Of a DNA stretch of 64,000 nt, positions 25,975 to 34,374 are shown one piece after another (the stretch's first letter is position 1; the number at the start of each line of letters is the position of its first letter). The notes below the pieces were generated by a model. It worked only from the letters and a program-made list of their open reading frames with translations. It made no database searches and had not been told where the DNA came from. The DNA is from an uncultured Treponema sp. (GTDB lineage: Bacteria > Spirochaetota > Spirochaetia > Treponematales > Treponemataceae), in NCBI GenBank assembly GCA_900317625.1, contig ONHK01000003.1, positions 1-64,000 of the forward strand, read 5' to 3'. A program made the translations under genes and the position numbers.

Positions 25975-27179
25975 TTTATTTTTCCTCTGACAGTTCTTTT
26001 TACAAATTTCTTTATAAAACCCGGAGTTATTTTTGACAGTATTTTTCTTGAATAAAATCTTATGAAATAAAAGCGTGAGGCTTCCTTGAATCTTTTGAAG
26101 AATTCCTTTGCAGAAAGCTCTTCAATTCCTGAATACACAAAGTTTCTTACAGCAGGTCTTTCAGATGGTTTTTGCAGATTACTTTTTATTGAAATATATT
26201 GGCTGAATTCCAAAGGAATTATATTGAAACTGTCCTTCACCAATTTGAATAATGCCTGCCCTTTTTCTGTATCTACAATGCAAAGGCTCAATCCTTTTGA
26301 AAAATCAAAATCCGGAATTATCTCTGTAATTTCTGTAAAATCACCCATTGAAATGTCTCCAGGACGCTCCAAAGATGAATAAGGACATGAATAGCAGCTT
26401 TCCCTGTATGTTTCACATCTTATAAAAGAAGAATAATATGTATCTAAAGCAGACAATACAGTCTTAGTCTTAGTCTTAGTCTTAGTCTTAATTTTTCCAT
26501 TACAACTGCAGCCACCAACATCCTTGTCCCTGAAACCACAGTAAATTATTTTTCCGCCAAGTTGCTCAAACTGCCAGTCAAGATATTTATGAAACAGCTT
26601 TTCACTCGGCACTCCATGGCAAATCAAATCCATCGTAAAAAGATTATCGTAATCCTTGCCCAAGAATTTTTTTAATCCGGCTATTTGGCAAGGAGTTCCA
26701 GAATACAAAACTTTTTTTCCACTTTTTAGATAAAAAAGAGCCTTAGAATACGTGCTGTTTGTTGTACTTTCAACATATTTTGAGCCTTTCAATTTATAAA
26801 GCTCGTTTATATCTTCAATACAAATCTGCTCTACAAACAAGTCATTGCTATATGCCGCTCCAAAAACAACTCCGCCATCCTCTAAGATTTTTTCAGCGAC
26901 AGCAGAAAATAAAGCTCCACTAGAACTTTCAAATAATTTTTTATCATCCTTCAGCCAAACTGCACAACTTGATTTCTTAAAGTCATTCTTCTCATAAGGC
27001 TCAAAAGACGGGCAATGCTTTAAACACAGTCCGCAATCAACACATTTAGACTCATTTACAGTTGGATAAAAAAATCCCTCATTGTTTTCCTGCATATCTA
27101 TAGCATTCTTTGGGCATATTTGAACACACGAACGGCATGAGAAACATTTTTTTCTATCGATTATAGAAACGGTTTTCAA
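25971..27179 (-). CDS. F420 hydrogenase/dehydrogenase beta-subunit-like Fe-S protein
   Basis: About 402 residues from a TTG start at 27179 that has AGGAG five bases upstream; no ATG start fits, since the upstream in-frame ATG lies inside the flippase gene. It begins with two 4Fe-4S clusters (CFSCRSCVQICP, CVDCGLCLKHCP), followed by FrhB N- and C-terminal domains (SGTPCQIAGLKKFLG, DLICHGVPS). In polysaccharide loci these proteins travel with pyruvyltransferases; their reaction is unclear. A run of five GTCTTA units codes for a Lys-Thr repeat near residue 230. Confidence 0.85.
   Translation of the reverse strand: MKTVSIIDRKKCFSCRSCVQICPKNAIDMQENNEGFFYPTVNESKCVDCGLCLKHCPSFEPYEKNDFKKSSCAVWLKDDKKLFESSSGALFSAVAEKILEDGGVVFGAAYSNDLFVEQICIEDINELYKLKGSKYVESTTNSTYSKALFYLKSGKKVLYSGTPCQIAGLKKFLGKDYDNLFTMDLICHGVPSEKLFHKYLDWQFEQLGGKIIYCGFRDKDVGGCSCNGKIKTKTKTKTKTVLSALDTYYSSFIRCETYRESCYSCPYSSLERPGDISMGDFTEITEIIPDFDFSKGLSLCIVDTEKGQALFKLVKDSFNIIPLEFSQYISIKSNLQKPSERPAVRNFVYSGIEELSAKEFFKRFKEASRFYFIRFYSRKILSKITPGFIKKFVKRTVRGKIK
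26461..26490 (-). repeat. Five tandem GTCTTA hexamers in the F420-type gene
   Basis: Perfect hexanucleotide repeat, encoding KTKTKTKTK. In-frame length variation would alter a surface loop, not frame. Confidence 0.9.
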
Positions 27180-27181
27180 AC

Positions 27182-28690
27182 TTATCTCCTGACTTTTTTT
27201 ATAAAACTGAACGCATATTTTCTTTCTTCCGATGTAAACAAAATAGGAAACGAAAGCACAATAATGATAAAAACCGAAAACAAGCAGGAACAAACAAAAT
27301 AACCAAGTCCGGCAAGGTGAGATGTCATCAATTTTGTAATAAAAAATGAAATAGCCACAATGAAAGCACATTTAAATAAAACTTGAAAAACAAATTTTTT
27401 TACAGGAAATGATTGCGAGAAATTTAAATATGCGACTCTAAAAACAAGAATAAAAAGGCAAAGGAAAAATCTTATGAACAAAACAGAATATGGCGACATT
27501 CCCACAAAAAGGAACAATATAGATAAAGGAAGATTTGCAAAAATAAAACAACTTATAATTATTTGGTAAAATTTTATATTTCCGCTAGCCTGAACAGCAA
27601 CAACAATCGGAGAAGTCACGCACTCAACAAGCGAGCAAATTAAAATCAACTGAACAAAACCAACCGAATAATCCGGCACATTTTTAAGCCATAAAGTCAG
27701 AACCGTTTTAAGATTTAAACTTAATGGCAAAACAATAAGCCACAAAAGAAGAAAAGAAAATTTTGATGTTCTGAAAATAAGCCTCTGGAATTCCTCCTTT
27801 TCCCCGGCCGCATAGCTTTTCACCAGCTGCGGATTGAACGCCGTCTGAAAATTGCTGACAAAACTGTAGACGGCGGCGTTCACCTGGTTTGCGATTCCCA
27901 TTGCGGCATTCACAGTCACATTCGTAAAAATATTCAGGACAATATTCGTTCCCTGTGAGTTCGCTACATTCGCGACAGCTCCAAACAGACTCCAACCGCT
28001 GAACGATACAAGCTCTTTTCCCAAGCCTCTGTCCTGAACTTTTTTATAATGTGCAATCTCAAAATTCTTGTTGCAATAAAACTTATATATGGCAAGAATA
28101 ATAAATGAAACACCAGCAAGCAGAAATGAATAGAAGAAAAGCTTGTCCAACGGTGTAATTTTTAAAAGAAATACAACAACAAGTTTTAACACAGCCTCAA
28201 CAATGCTCAAGCCTGCAAAAAAACTCATCTTTTCATAGGCAATAATCACAGCGTTGTAAGGAACACGCATTATATTTGCCAGAGTTGTGATAACCGCAGC
28301 CTGATAGCACCAGAAAGCGGCACTGTTCCGTTCAACTGGAATATTCAGTTTTGCATTCACAAACCAAAGCCCAGCAGTTTCAGCCAGAACAACAAAAATC
28401 AGGCAGATAATTCCATGAATCACAAGGCTTGCTGAATAAACATTCCGAGTTTTTTCTGTGTCATTCTTTCCAAGATAAAAATTCAGGAACCTTTGAACGC
28501 TCGTAGCCATCGCATTGTTCACAAAGCTGAACAGCACAACTACGCCTGCAACAACATTGTAGATTCCGTAATCTTCCGCACCGAGCGTATTCAGCACGAC
28601 GCGCACCGTATACAGCGACACGAGCATTATGAGAATTTGACGGAAATAGAGAGCGATAGTGTTTTTTGCTATGCGGGAAGTGCTGGACAT
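27182..28690 (-). CDS. Wzx-type oligosaccharide flippase
   Basis: A 502-residue polytopic protein with about 12-14 membrane segments. The N-terminus (RIAKNTIALYFRQILIML, YTVRVVLNTLGAEDYGIYN) is characteristic of the RfbX/MATE-like polysaccharide transporter family. It would move undecaprenyl-linked repeat units to the periplasm for Wzy. It is the first gene of the packed minus-strand run reaching to the glycosyltransferase at 17396. No convincing ribosome site precedes the ATG. Confidence 0.88.
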   Translation of the reverse strand: MSSTSRIAKNTIALYFRQILIMLVSLYTVRVVLNTLGAEDYGIYNVVAGVVVLFSFVNNAMATSVQRFLNFYLGKNDTEKTRNVYSASLVIHGIICLIFVVLAETAGLWFVNAKLNIPVERNSAAFWCYQAAVITTLANIMRVPYNAVIIAYEKMSFFAGLSIVEAVLKLVVVFLLKITPLDKLFFYSFLLAGVSFIILAIYKFYCNKNFEIAHYKKVQDRGLGKELVSFSGWSLFGAVANVANSQGTNIVLNIFTNVTVNAAMGIANQVNAAVYSFVSNFQTAFNPQLVKSYAAGEKEEFQRLIFRTSKFSFLLLWLIVLPLSLNLKTVLTLWLKNVPDYSVGFVQLILICSLVECVTSPIVVAVQASGNIKFYQIIISCFIFANLPLSILFLFVGMSPYSVLFIRFFLCLFILVFRVAYLNFSQSFPVKKFVFQVLFKCAFIVAISFFITKLMTSHLAGLGYFVCSCLFSVFIIIVLSFPILFTSEERKYAFSFIKKVRR

Positions 28691-28810
28691 TTAATATAGA
28701 AGAGATTAGTTTAGAATTAGTTGATATTTTGACTAAAAATGATAAGACCCAAAAACAAATGAAACTTTATTTTCTAACCATTTTTCTTAGAGTTTTTAAA
28801 GAAAGGACAA

Positions 28811-28895
28811 AAAAAATCAGCCTAGTTTACACACTTCTTCCGCAATGCCCACACCATCTCCCTTTCTGGCAAGCCGCTCTTTATAAAACTAGGCT
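28811..28895 (-). promoter_or_regulatory. Leader-region inverted repeat with T-run before the flippase operon
   Basis: The 381-base space 28691-29071 holds no recognisable gene. It contains a perfect 10-base inverted repeat, AGCCTAGTTT (28819-28828) and AAACTAGGCT (28886-28895), followed on the minus strand by a run of T (28811-28816 and beyond). It could terminate upstream transcripts or act as a leader terminator for the long glycan operon, a plausible target for the NusG/LoaP-type protein at 32659. That link is inference. Confidence 0.45.
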
Positions 28896-29071
28896 TCCAT
28901 AGCGGACCAGTTCTCTCCCTGTTGTTCCCGGAGTTTGTAGACATTGCTCTTATTTATGGACCTAACGCCCCTCGTAAACAGACTGCAATTTGATATTGAT
29001 AAGATTTTATTATGCAAATCTCCAGTTGTCAAGACGTTCAAAAATAGAAGAAAGTTATCGCACAGCCCCCA

Positions 29072-30205
29072 CTACCCCAGCAGTTCCCTTACATTCTCCA
29101 GAACCTGCTCATTTACACGCTCAAGTCTTGCCTCCGAGACATTATACCTAGGATGTTTTTTAAATTTAAAATTCAATAAACTACGTAGCCTCTCTTTGTG
29201 TTCTGCCGTCAAAACCTTTTTTGCAGTTCCAATAAAATCATCATAAACACAAGGTTGCAAGGTTTTATCATATTTTCTAAGCAGAGTGTCGCCTTTTTCA
29301 AAACATTCTAAGCTTGCGAGATTATATAGCGAATTTCCGTGGTCAAACAAAGGTGCGGGCTTTTCTATTTTATTAGTTCTATTGTTCACCAGAAAGCCAA
29401 AATTTCCATAATGTCTGTCCGTATTCTTTATTATTGCGTCAAAAACAAGCATATCGTTCAATGACTTTTCAAACTCTTTTCCCAATGATTTATAAAAACT
29501 CAGAACAGCTTCAAATCCGCCTTTTTTAACAAGATTTCCAACCGGCACAAACGAATATTCTTTGCTTGTGAATAATCTACACGTTGAACACAAATTACAT
29601 TTCCATCTGCTAAGATTATACTCAACCGCATCAAAGCCCATTTCTTTTGCAATCTGAAAAGCGTAAAATTCAGAGTACGATTCATATCCTGCGTTTGAAA
29701 ATCCGCTGGTCGAACCTTTATAAAGCCCAATCTTTCCGATTATCCTGCGCCAGCATTTTGGCAGCATACCATTCGTGGTAAATTCAGGACTACTGAATAA
29801 AGAAGATTTCAGCGAACTTCCATAGCCTGTAAACGCAATATAAGAAAGAACTCTGCTAAAACGGTTGTCATAAAGATTCACATCATCAAATGAACCGTTA
29901 AAATCTTCTGGAGCTACCCAATACACATCATTCAAAGAAAGTCCTTTAGAAAAATACACAACGCTCAAGGGTCTGTTCGTGCTTAGATTGCATTTTGCAA
30001 GAAGATTGTCCATATATGCCCTATTTCTTGGAACAGCGCGATGCTTTATCCAGCTTTCAAGCCCCTGCTCAGTGCAGTTAAATCCCAACGGCAAAAGAAA
30101 TTTGTTTTCCGTTACCCAAAGAATTTTATAATCAGGATTGCTGGAATTTTCATTTGCAGCGAATTTTAAGATTTCTTCATCAAAATGCTTTAGAACAAAA
30201 ACCAT
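29072..30205 (-). CDS. HipA-like kinase domain protein
   Basis: A 377-residue protein. IIKNTDRHYGNFGFLVNN matches the catalytic N-x-D-x-H loop of HipA/CtkA kinases, and APLFDHGNSLY the metal-binding D loop; a Gly/Ser-rich segment (GKIGLYKGSTSG) may be the ATP loop with the autophosphorylated Ser. The usual HipB-like antitoxin is not encoded next to it. It stands alone between the flippase and a DUF4469-like gene, with its own promoter and no Shine-Dalgarno. Target unknown. Confidence 0.7.
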   Translation of the reverse strand: MVFVLKHFDEEILKFAANENSSNPDYKILWVTENKFLLPLGFNCTEQGLESWIKHRAVPRNRAYMDNLLAKCNLSTNRPLSVVYFSKGLSLNDVYWVAPEDFNGSFDDVNLYDNRFSRVLSYIAFTGYGSSLKSSLFSSPEFTTNGMLPKCWRRIIGKIGLYKGSTSGFSNAGYESYSEFYAFQIAKEMGFDAVEYNLSRWKCNLCSTCRLFTSKEYSFVPVGNLVKKGGFEAVLSFYKSLGKEFEKSLNDMLVFDAIIKNTDRHYGNFGFLVNNRTNKIEKPAPLFDHGNSLYNLASLECFEKGDTLLRKYDKTLQPCVYDDFIGTAKKVLTAEHKERLRSLLNFKFKKHPRYNVSEARLERVNEQVLENVRELLG

Positions 30206-30213
30206 TTGAGTAT

Positions 30214-30241
30214 ATTATAATGCTTCTGTAATTTAATTCAA
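30214..30241 (-). promoter_or_regulatory. Promoter of the HipA-like gene
   Basis: On the minus strand, TTGAAT, a 16-base spacer and TATAAT (30214-30219) lie 8 bases before the ATG at 30205. No ribosome site intervenes, so the mRNA may be leaderless. Confidence 0.5.
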
Positions 30242-30331
30242 TTGAACCACAAATCATCCATCTTAATCAGCTTTTACTATCAGTCCAAAATCTATAAGTC
30301 AAAAAAAACGCTTACACACTACAATAAGTTC

Positions 30332-30412
30332 TGCTCCCAAATACTTATCGTTAGCGACTCGCAGAGTTACCACTCAGAGGGAGCATAACGATAACTCTGC
30401 AAGACGCTAACG
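30332..30412. repeat. Large nested palindrome
   Basis: CGTTAGCG (30349-30356) and GCAGAGTTA (30361-30369) pair with TAACTCTGC (30392-30400) and CGCTAACG (30405-30412), giving 17 paired bases with a symmetric 4-base bulge. TGCTCCC (30332-30338) can also pair with GGGAGCA (30379-30385), an alternative fold. Downstream CGTACAGTAG and CGTACGGTAG form a direct repeat. No gene is seen in 30206-30525 otherwise. Confidence 0.65.
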
Positions 30413-30462
30413 TACAGTAGAGAAACGCTGAACGTACGGTAGAATCCCACAGAATAGCACTA

Positions 30463-30505
30463 GAAAAAAAACTGCGCGGCACACATAAATCGCATGCCGC
30501 GCAGT
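30463..30505 (-). terminator. Terminator of the DUF4469-like gene
   Basis: Perfect 11-base stem ACTGCGCGGCA/TGCCGCGCAGT (30471-30481, 30495-30505), followed on the minus strand by a run of T. Strong intrinsic terminator. Confidence 0.88.
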
Positions 30506-30525
30506 AATTGCCAAAAAACTAAAGT

Positions 30526-31302
30526 TTATACAACTGTAAAGCTACCAAACACAGCTTCCAATGGTGTTTTTCTAAATGCCTTGCCGTTCATAAACTGTGT
30601 CACAACTTTTATTCTGTATGTGCCGCTTTTTAATTCAGCTGGCACAACGCAGGCTAAGGTTGAACTCATATTCTGTCCAAGCTCCTCTGCAGAAACTTTC
30701 ACAAAGTCAGAGCTGTCTTCTGTATTTTCAAAATAAAGCCCGACATCTTCGTTGTCTCCGCTGATTTTTAGGACAGCACCCTTTATTTCAAGGTAGCCAC
30801 CTTTTGTCAGTGTATCACTAGATTTTGACTTTACGTCATAAACACTAGTAATAACAGGCTTTTTTGAATTTCCCTGCCTTATCACAGGTCGGAGGTTTTC
30901 AAAATATTTTTTTGCCTCAGAGGTCGGATGCAAAGCTATCTCTACAGAATGTTTCTCAGAAGAAAAACTTTCCTGCTCAGAGTCAAAACTCGCCTTAACT
31001 TTAAGCTGCATTCTGCTTATTCCATCATCGACAGCATAGGCGTCCGCAAGCCTTGCAAGTTTTGCGTTCCTAGCAAGTTCCATAACCCGCAGGAGCTGAA
31101 ACTTAGAAAGCCCTTCGTTCAGTCCTGACACTATTATGTCATTTGCTATGTCTTCATCATAGCAAGTGTCGCGAATGATTGTCATTGCGTAATAGCTTGC
31201 TTTTCCACCTTTATCCTGAATCATCATGTTCGGATAAAGCGCTACAGGAAGGCTGCCAGATTTATGGCTAACCTTTTCAATTGAAAGGGTATTTAGATTC
31301 AT
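30526..31302 (-). CDS. DUF4469-like protein with HU-like domain
   Basis: A 258-residue protein. The N-terminal ~120 residues (SLPVALYPNMMIQDKGGKAS, LSKFQLLRVMELARNAKLARL) resemble the HU-like DNA-binding domain found with DUF4469. The C-terminal half is beta-rich and Ig-like (GGYLEIKGAVLKISGDN, LKSGTYRIKVVTQF). AAGGGG precedes the ATG. Followed by a strong terminator, so probably its own unit. Function unknown; the domain call is by memory of the family. Confidence 0.55.
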   Translation of the reverse strand: MNLNTLSIEKVSHKSGSLPVALYPNMMIQDKGGKASYYAMTIIRDTCYDEDIANDIIVSGLNEGLSKFQLLRVMELARNAKLARLADAYAVDDGISRMQLKVKASFDSEQESFSSEKHSVEIALHPTSEAKKYFENLRPVIRQGNSKKPVITSVYDVKSKSSDTLTKGGYLEIKGAVLKISGDNEDVGLYFENTEDSSDFVKVSAEELGQNMSSTLACVVPAELKSGTYRIKVVTQFMNGKAFRKTPLEAVFGSFTVV

Positions 31303-31536
31303 AAATATTCCCCTTGCCCGTAAATTCTAGGCGATTTGTAAAACCGTACTCGCAAAAAAGTGTATAATCTTGTTGTATAATATTTGCCGGTTTGTAATCC
31401 AAGAACTTGCTATAACCTTATTATAGCCGTCTTGCTCTAAATGTTCTGTCGAAAAGAAATCTTGCTGTAACCTGAATGGTACAGCCTGTTTCTTTACGAA
31501 TCATGCCGTTTTTCCGCGGTCTTTTAATTTATAAAA

Positions 31537-32505
31537 TCATTTTATTTGCCTCCTTATCCGCACGCTATATGCAGGAACTTCTTTTGTCTCAAAAATATTG
31601 CCATACAATATAAGAAGATCTTTTAATTTTGTTCCCATAGGCAAAACCTTTCCGGTTGTTGACTCAAGATATTTTCCAAGCAGAGCCACAAGAACCCAGC
31701 CTTCTTCATCACGGCGAGGAATTTCCCTTACAGCTTTTTCAAGTTCTTCTTTTGTATATAATTCGCACACTGGAGTTCTATAGCTATTCATCATAAACTC
31801 AGTGTTTCTCTTTTTTACAACTACAGTCCTGTTTTTTGTCGGTGAATCATAAAGGATTGTGCTGACTCCAGATCCGAGCGGTTTTTCAAGCGGTTCCAAG
31901 ATTGACATAACCTGCTTATTAACGCGTTCCACCAAAAAAGCTCCGAAATTTATAACCTTGTCAGCAGACTCCAAAAGTTTTTGGGAAGCCCGGGTAGTAT
32001 TAAAACACGATCTAAAGTCATAGTAAACAACAATGCTTTTTACACCTTCCGATTTCAATCCTTCAACAAGCGGAGTCAAATCCCCATCGCCGGCAAAAAG
32101 CACCAGAGTATCAAAACGGTTTTCACGTGCTGTCAGATAGAATTCTTTTGTAGTGTTAAAAACAATCGTTGTATCGCAGGCTTCTTCTTTTAAGGCAGCC
32201 CGACCTTTTTCATCTTGAGTTCTTAATGGAAATGTATTTTTCTGGATTCCACCAACATCAAGCGCACGGTAAAAGTCCTGATTTAGAACATCAACCTTGG
32301 AATTCGTTCCCATGTAAAGTTTCTTTGCAACAAACGCGCAGCGATTTCCAAAATCTTTTTCAATCACTGTTCCAATATAGTCCACAAGCGCACCAAAGTT
32401 TATTGAATAATAATTACCTTCAATTCCGTCTTCCGCAAGATGACTATACCATTTGCGTACGTAATTGCCATCCATTACGAGCAATGCTCTTGTTATGCGT
32501 TCCAT
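31537..32505 (-). CDS. NYN domain putative RNase with LOTUS-like C-terminus
   Basis: A 322-residue protein. NYN/DUF88 (PIN-like) features: LVMDGNYVRKW, EEACDTTIVFN and DTLVLFAGDGDLTPLVEGLKSEG, with the conserved acidic residues of the LabA-like nucleases. The last ~80 residues (LEKAVREIPRRDEEGWVLVA, LKDLLILYGNIF) look like an OST-HTH/LOTUS RNA-binding module. Such combinations are thought to act on RNA. AAAGGAG ribosome site; own promoter at 32575-32603. Confidence 0.8.
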   Translation of the reverse strand: MERITRALLVMDGNYVRKWYSHLAEDGIEGNYYSINFGALVDYIGTVIEKDFGNRCAFVAKKLYMGTNSKVDVLNQDFYRALDVGGIQKNTFPLRTQDEKGRAALKEEACDTTIVFNTTKEFYLTARENRFDTLVLFAGDGDLTPLVEGLKSEGVKSIVVYYDFRSCFNTTRASQKLLESADKVINFGAFLVERVNKQVMSILEPLEKPLGSGVSTILYDSPTKNRTVVVKKRNTEFMMNSYRTPVCELYTKEELEKAVREIPRRDEEGWVLVALLGKYLESTTGKVLPMGTKLKDLLILYGNIFETKEVPAYSVRIRRQIK

Positions 32506-32574
32506 AACGACTCCTTTAATAAGGCAACAGTCTTATCCCTATTTAGTTATATCAAATATAATCTTTATGTAGTA

Positions 32575-32603
32575 AATATAGTAAACCTTTCTTTAAAAGG
32601 CAA
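32575..32603 (-). promoter_or_regulatory. Promoter of the NYN gene
   Basis: Minus strand: TTGCCT (32598-32603), 17-base spacer, TATATT (32575-32580), about 70 bases before the start codon, leaving a short leader with a ribosome site. Confidence 0.5.
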
Positions 32604-32658
32604 ATTTATTTTTATAGAGAGATAATAAAATTTTCAAAAAGATTTATAGTGCCACAAA

Positions 32659-33168
32659 CTACACCGGCTGAACACATTCAAATGCCAAATCAATCCGGCG
32701 GTCATCGTTGCAAAGAGAGGAAATTATCGTGATTCTGCCGCGCTTTTTGTTCACTTTGTACACTTTGCCTTCCAAACCCATAAGCGGGCCTGAAATTACC
32801 CTAAGGTTTTGCCCCGGAAGAAATTCAACTTTTGAAATGCCAAGATGTTCTCCATGGGTCATAAAAAGACGCAGCTCCTCCAATTGTTCACCTAAAATTT
32901 TTATCGGGTCTATAGTGTCAATCAGAATTCTTATAAACCCATCTATTTTTTTTAATGCCTGAACAATCTGAGGAGTAAGATTTTCTATCTGAAAAAACAA
33001 ATAGCCCGGAAACAGCGGCTTTTCGTACACCACACCTTGATTTGTCTTTAATGTCCGCTGAAAATAATAAAATTTTATACCACATTCCTGCGGCTCAAAC
33101 AATTCAACAGCTTTCTTTTTAAATTTCTCCTCTTCTCCAGTTTTCACCATCAAACAGTAATATTCCAT
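32659..33168 (-). CDS. NusG-family specialised antiterminator (LoaP/UpxY-like)
   Basis: A 169-residue NusG paralogue. An NGN domain (YYCLMVKTGEEEKFKKKAVE, PLFPGYLFFQ) is joined to a C-terminal KOW motif (GPLMGLEGKVYKVNKKRGRI). Such specialised NusG proteins (LoaP, RfaH, UpxY) promote readthrough of long polysaccharide operons. It starts 5 bases after the initiating transferase gene, in the same transcript. Its likely target is the glycan operon downstream, possibly at the leader in 28691-29071; the target site is not proven. Confidence 0.85.
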   Translation of the reverse strand: MEYYCLMVKTGEEEKFKKKAVELFEPQECGIKFYYFQRTLKTNQGVVYEKPLFPGYLFFQIENLTPQIVQALKKIDGFIRILIDTIDPIKILGEQLEELRLFMTHGEHLGISKVEFLPGQNLRVISGPLMGLEGKVYKVNKKRGRITIISSLCNDDRRIDLAFECVQPV

Positions 33169-33173
33169 AAACC

Positions 33174-34229
33174 TTAGTGCTCTTCCATAGGATGATCTTC
33201 CAAAAGACCTTTATGAGAGATATTTACCGCACGGTTCAAATAATGGAACGTTATAAAAATTCCCCAGACAAAAACCAGACAGAAACACAAAAGTGTAACA
33301 CCGTTTTTTATTGTCATAAAATAAGAAACAACAACTGCAAGGCAAACCGCAAACTGCAACATCAGCAAAAAGAAAATCGCCGCAAGTTTAGAAAAACCAA
33401 TATTCAACAGTTTATGATGAATATGCGCTCTGTCCGGAGCAAAAATTTTTCTGTGTTCCCTTGTCCGTCGCCAGATTGCAGCAATAACATCTGTAAGAGG
33501 AATTGAACAAAGCAGAAGCATTACCGGAAACTGAACAAATTCAAATTTTGTATCCACAGAATTGAACAAAGGCGCAACGGCAATCAAATATCCTAAAGTC
33601 TGGCTTCCGCCATCGCCCAAAAAGATTTTCGCATTCGGTTTGTTCCAGAACAAAAATCCTGCAAGCGCGCCGCAGACAATAAAATAGAACAAATATATGT
33701 TGTTATTCTGAAATTTAAATATAAATCCAAGCGCAAGACAAGTGAAGAATGAAATTCCACCACAAACCCAGTCCATTCCGTCTATAAGATTAAATGCATT
33801 CACAATGCTTAAAATCCAGATAAAAGTAACAAATTCTCCCAAAACCGGCGGAAATTTCCACAGAAAAAGACTTTTAAAATGATTAGGACTTAAAGCCACA
33901 ACCAAAGCCGCAAGAATCTGCACAAGAAATTTTATTTTTGCGCGCATATTGAATATATCATCAACAACGCCAAAGAAAAGAATAATTCCAAAACCAATAA
34001 ACAATGAGCCGTAAAAATCAATTTTTACTGTCTTAAATACGAATCTGGAACAAAGCCAAACAATCAAAAGAGATGCAAAAACCGCAATGCCGCCAAGCCT
34101 AGGAATATTCCCCTTATGAATTTTTCTTGGATCAACTTCATCATACAAGTTAAATTTTTTGCAAAGCTGAATAATCAAAGGACAGAAGCCAAATGAAATG
34201 AGAATGGACTCAATGATGGGTAGTAACAT
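33174..34229 (-). CDS. WecA/TagO-type initiating glycosyl-1-phosphate transferase
   Basis: A 351-residue MraY-family membrane enzyme that loads the first sugar-phosphate onto undecaprenyl phosphate. Motifs: DPRKIHKGNIPRLGG, NAFNLIDGMDW, FLGDGGSQTLGY and the HIHH loop. About ten membrane segments. GGAG precedes the ATG. It heads the unit that also encodes the antiterminator. Six 8-base repeats sit in its presumed 5' leader. Confidence 0.9.
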   Translation of the reverse strand: MLLPIIESILISFGFCPLIIQLCKKFNLYDEVDPRKIHKGNIPRLGGIAVFASLLIVWLCSRFVFKTVKIDFYGSLFIGFGIILFFGVVDDIFNMRAKIKFLVQILAALVVALSPNHFKSLFLWKFPPVLGEFVTFIWILSIVNAFNLIDGMDWVCGGISFFTCLALGFIFKFQNNNIYLFYFIVCGALAGFLFWNKPNAKIFLGDGGSQTLGYLIAVAPLFNSVDTKFEFVQFPVMLLLCSIPLTDVIAAIWRRTREHRKIFAPDRAHIHHKLLNIGFSKLAAIFFLLMLQFAVCLAVVVSYFMTIKNGVTLLCFCLVFVWGIFITFHYLNRAVNISHKGLLEDHPMEEH

Positions 34230-34270
34230 GCTGAAAACTCCATAATAACATGTATCGATATTTCAGCCAC

Positions 34271-34318
34271 AATGAGCCAATGAGCCAATGAGCCAATGAG
34301 CCAATGAGCCAATGAGCC
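34271..34318 (-). repeat. Six tandem AATGAGCC octamers upstream of the initiating transferase
   Basis: Perfect 8-base unit, six copies, between a promoter (34320-34348) and the start at 34229. By position transcription begins at the repeat, so copy number would change the 5' leader. Confidence 0.9.
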
Positions 34319-34319
34319 A

Positions 34320-34348
34320 ATTGTACATCACAACCATTTTTTTTACAA
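34320..34348 (-). promoter_or_regulatory. Promoter of the wecA-like/antiterminator unit
   Basis: Minus strand: TTGTAA (34343-34348), 17-base spacer, TACAAT (34320-34325), immediately upstream of the octamer repeats. Confidence 0.5.
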
Positions 34349-34374
34349 GCAAAACGCTGAATTTTTAAAAGTTT

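Noticed and set aside
28691..29071. Possible gene remnant between HipA-like gene and flippase
   Set aside because: Frames on both strands are short and show no recognisable family; kept only as a leader with an inverted repeat.
30332..30412. Integron attC site, since some treponemes carry integrons
   Set aside because: The order GTTAGCG then CGCTAAC is opposite to attC core boxes and does not fit GTTRRRY; no integrase gene is in the window.
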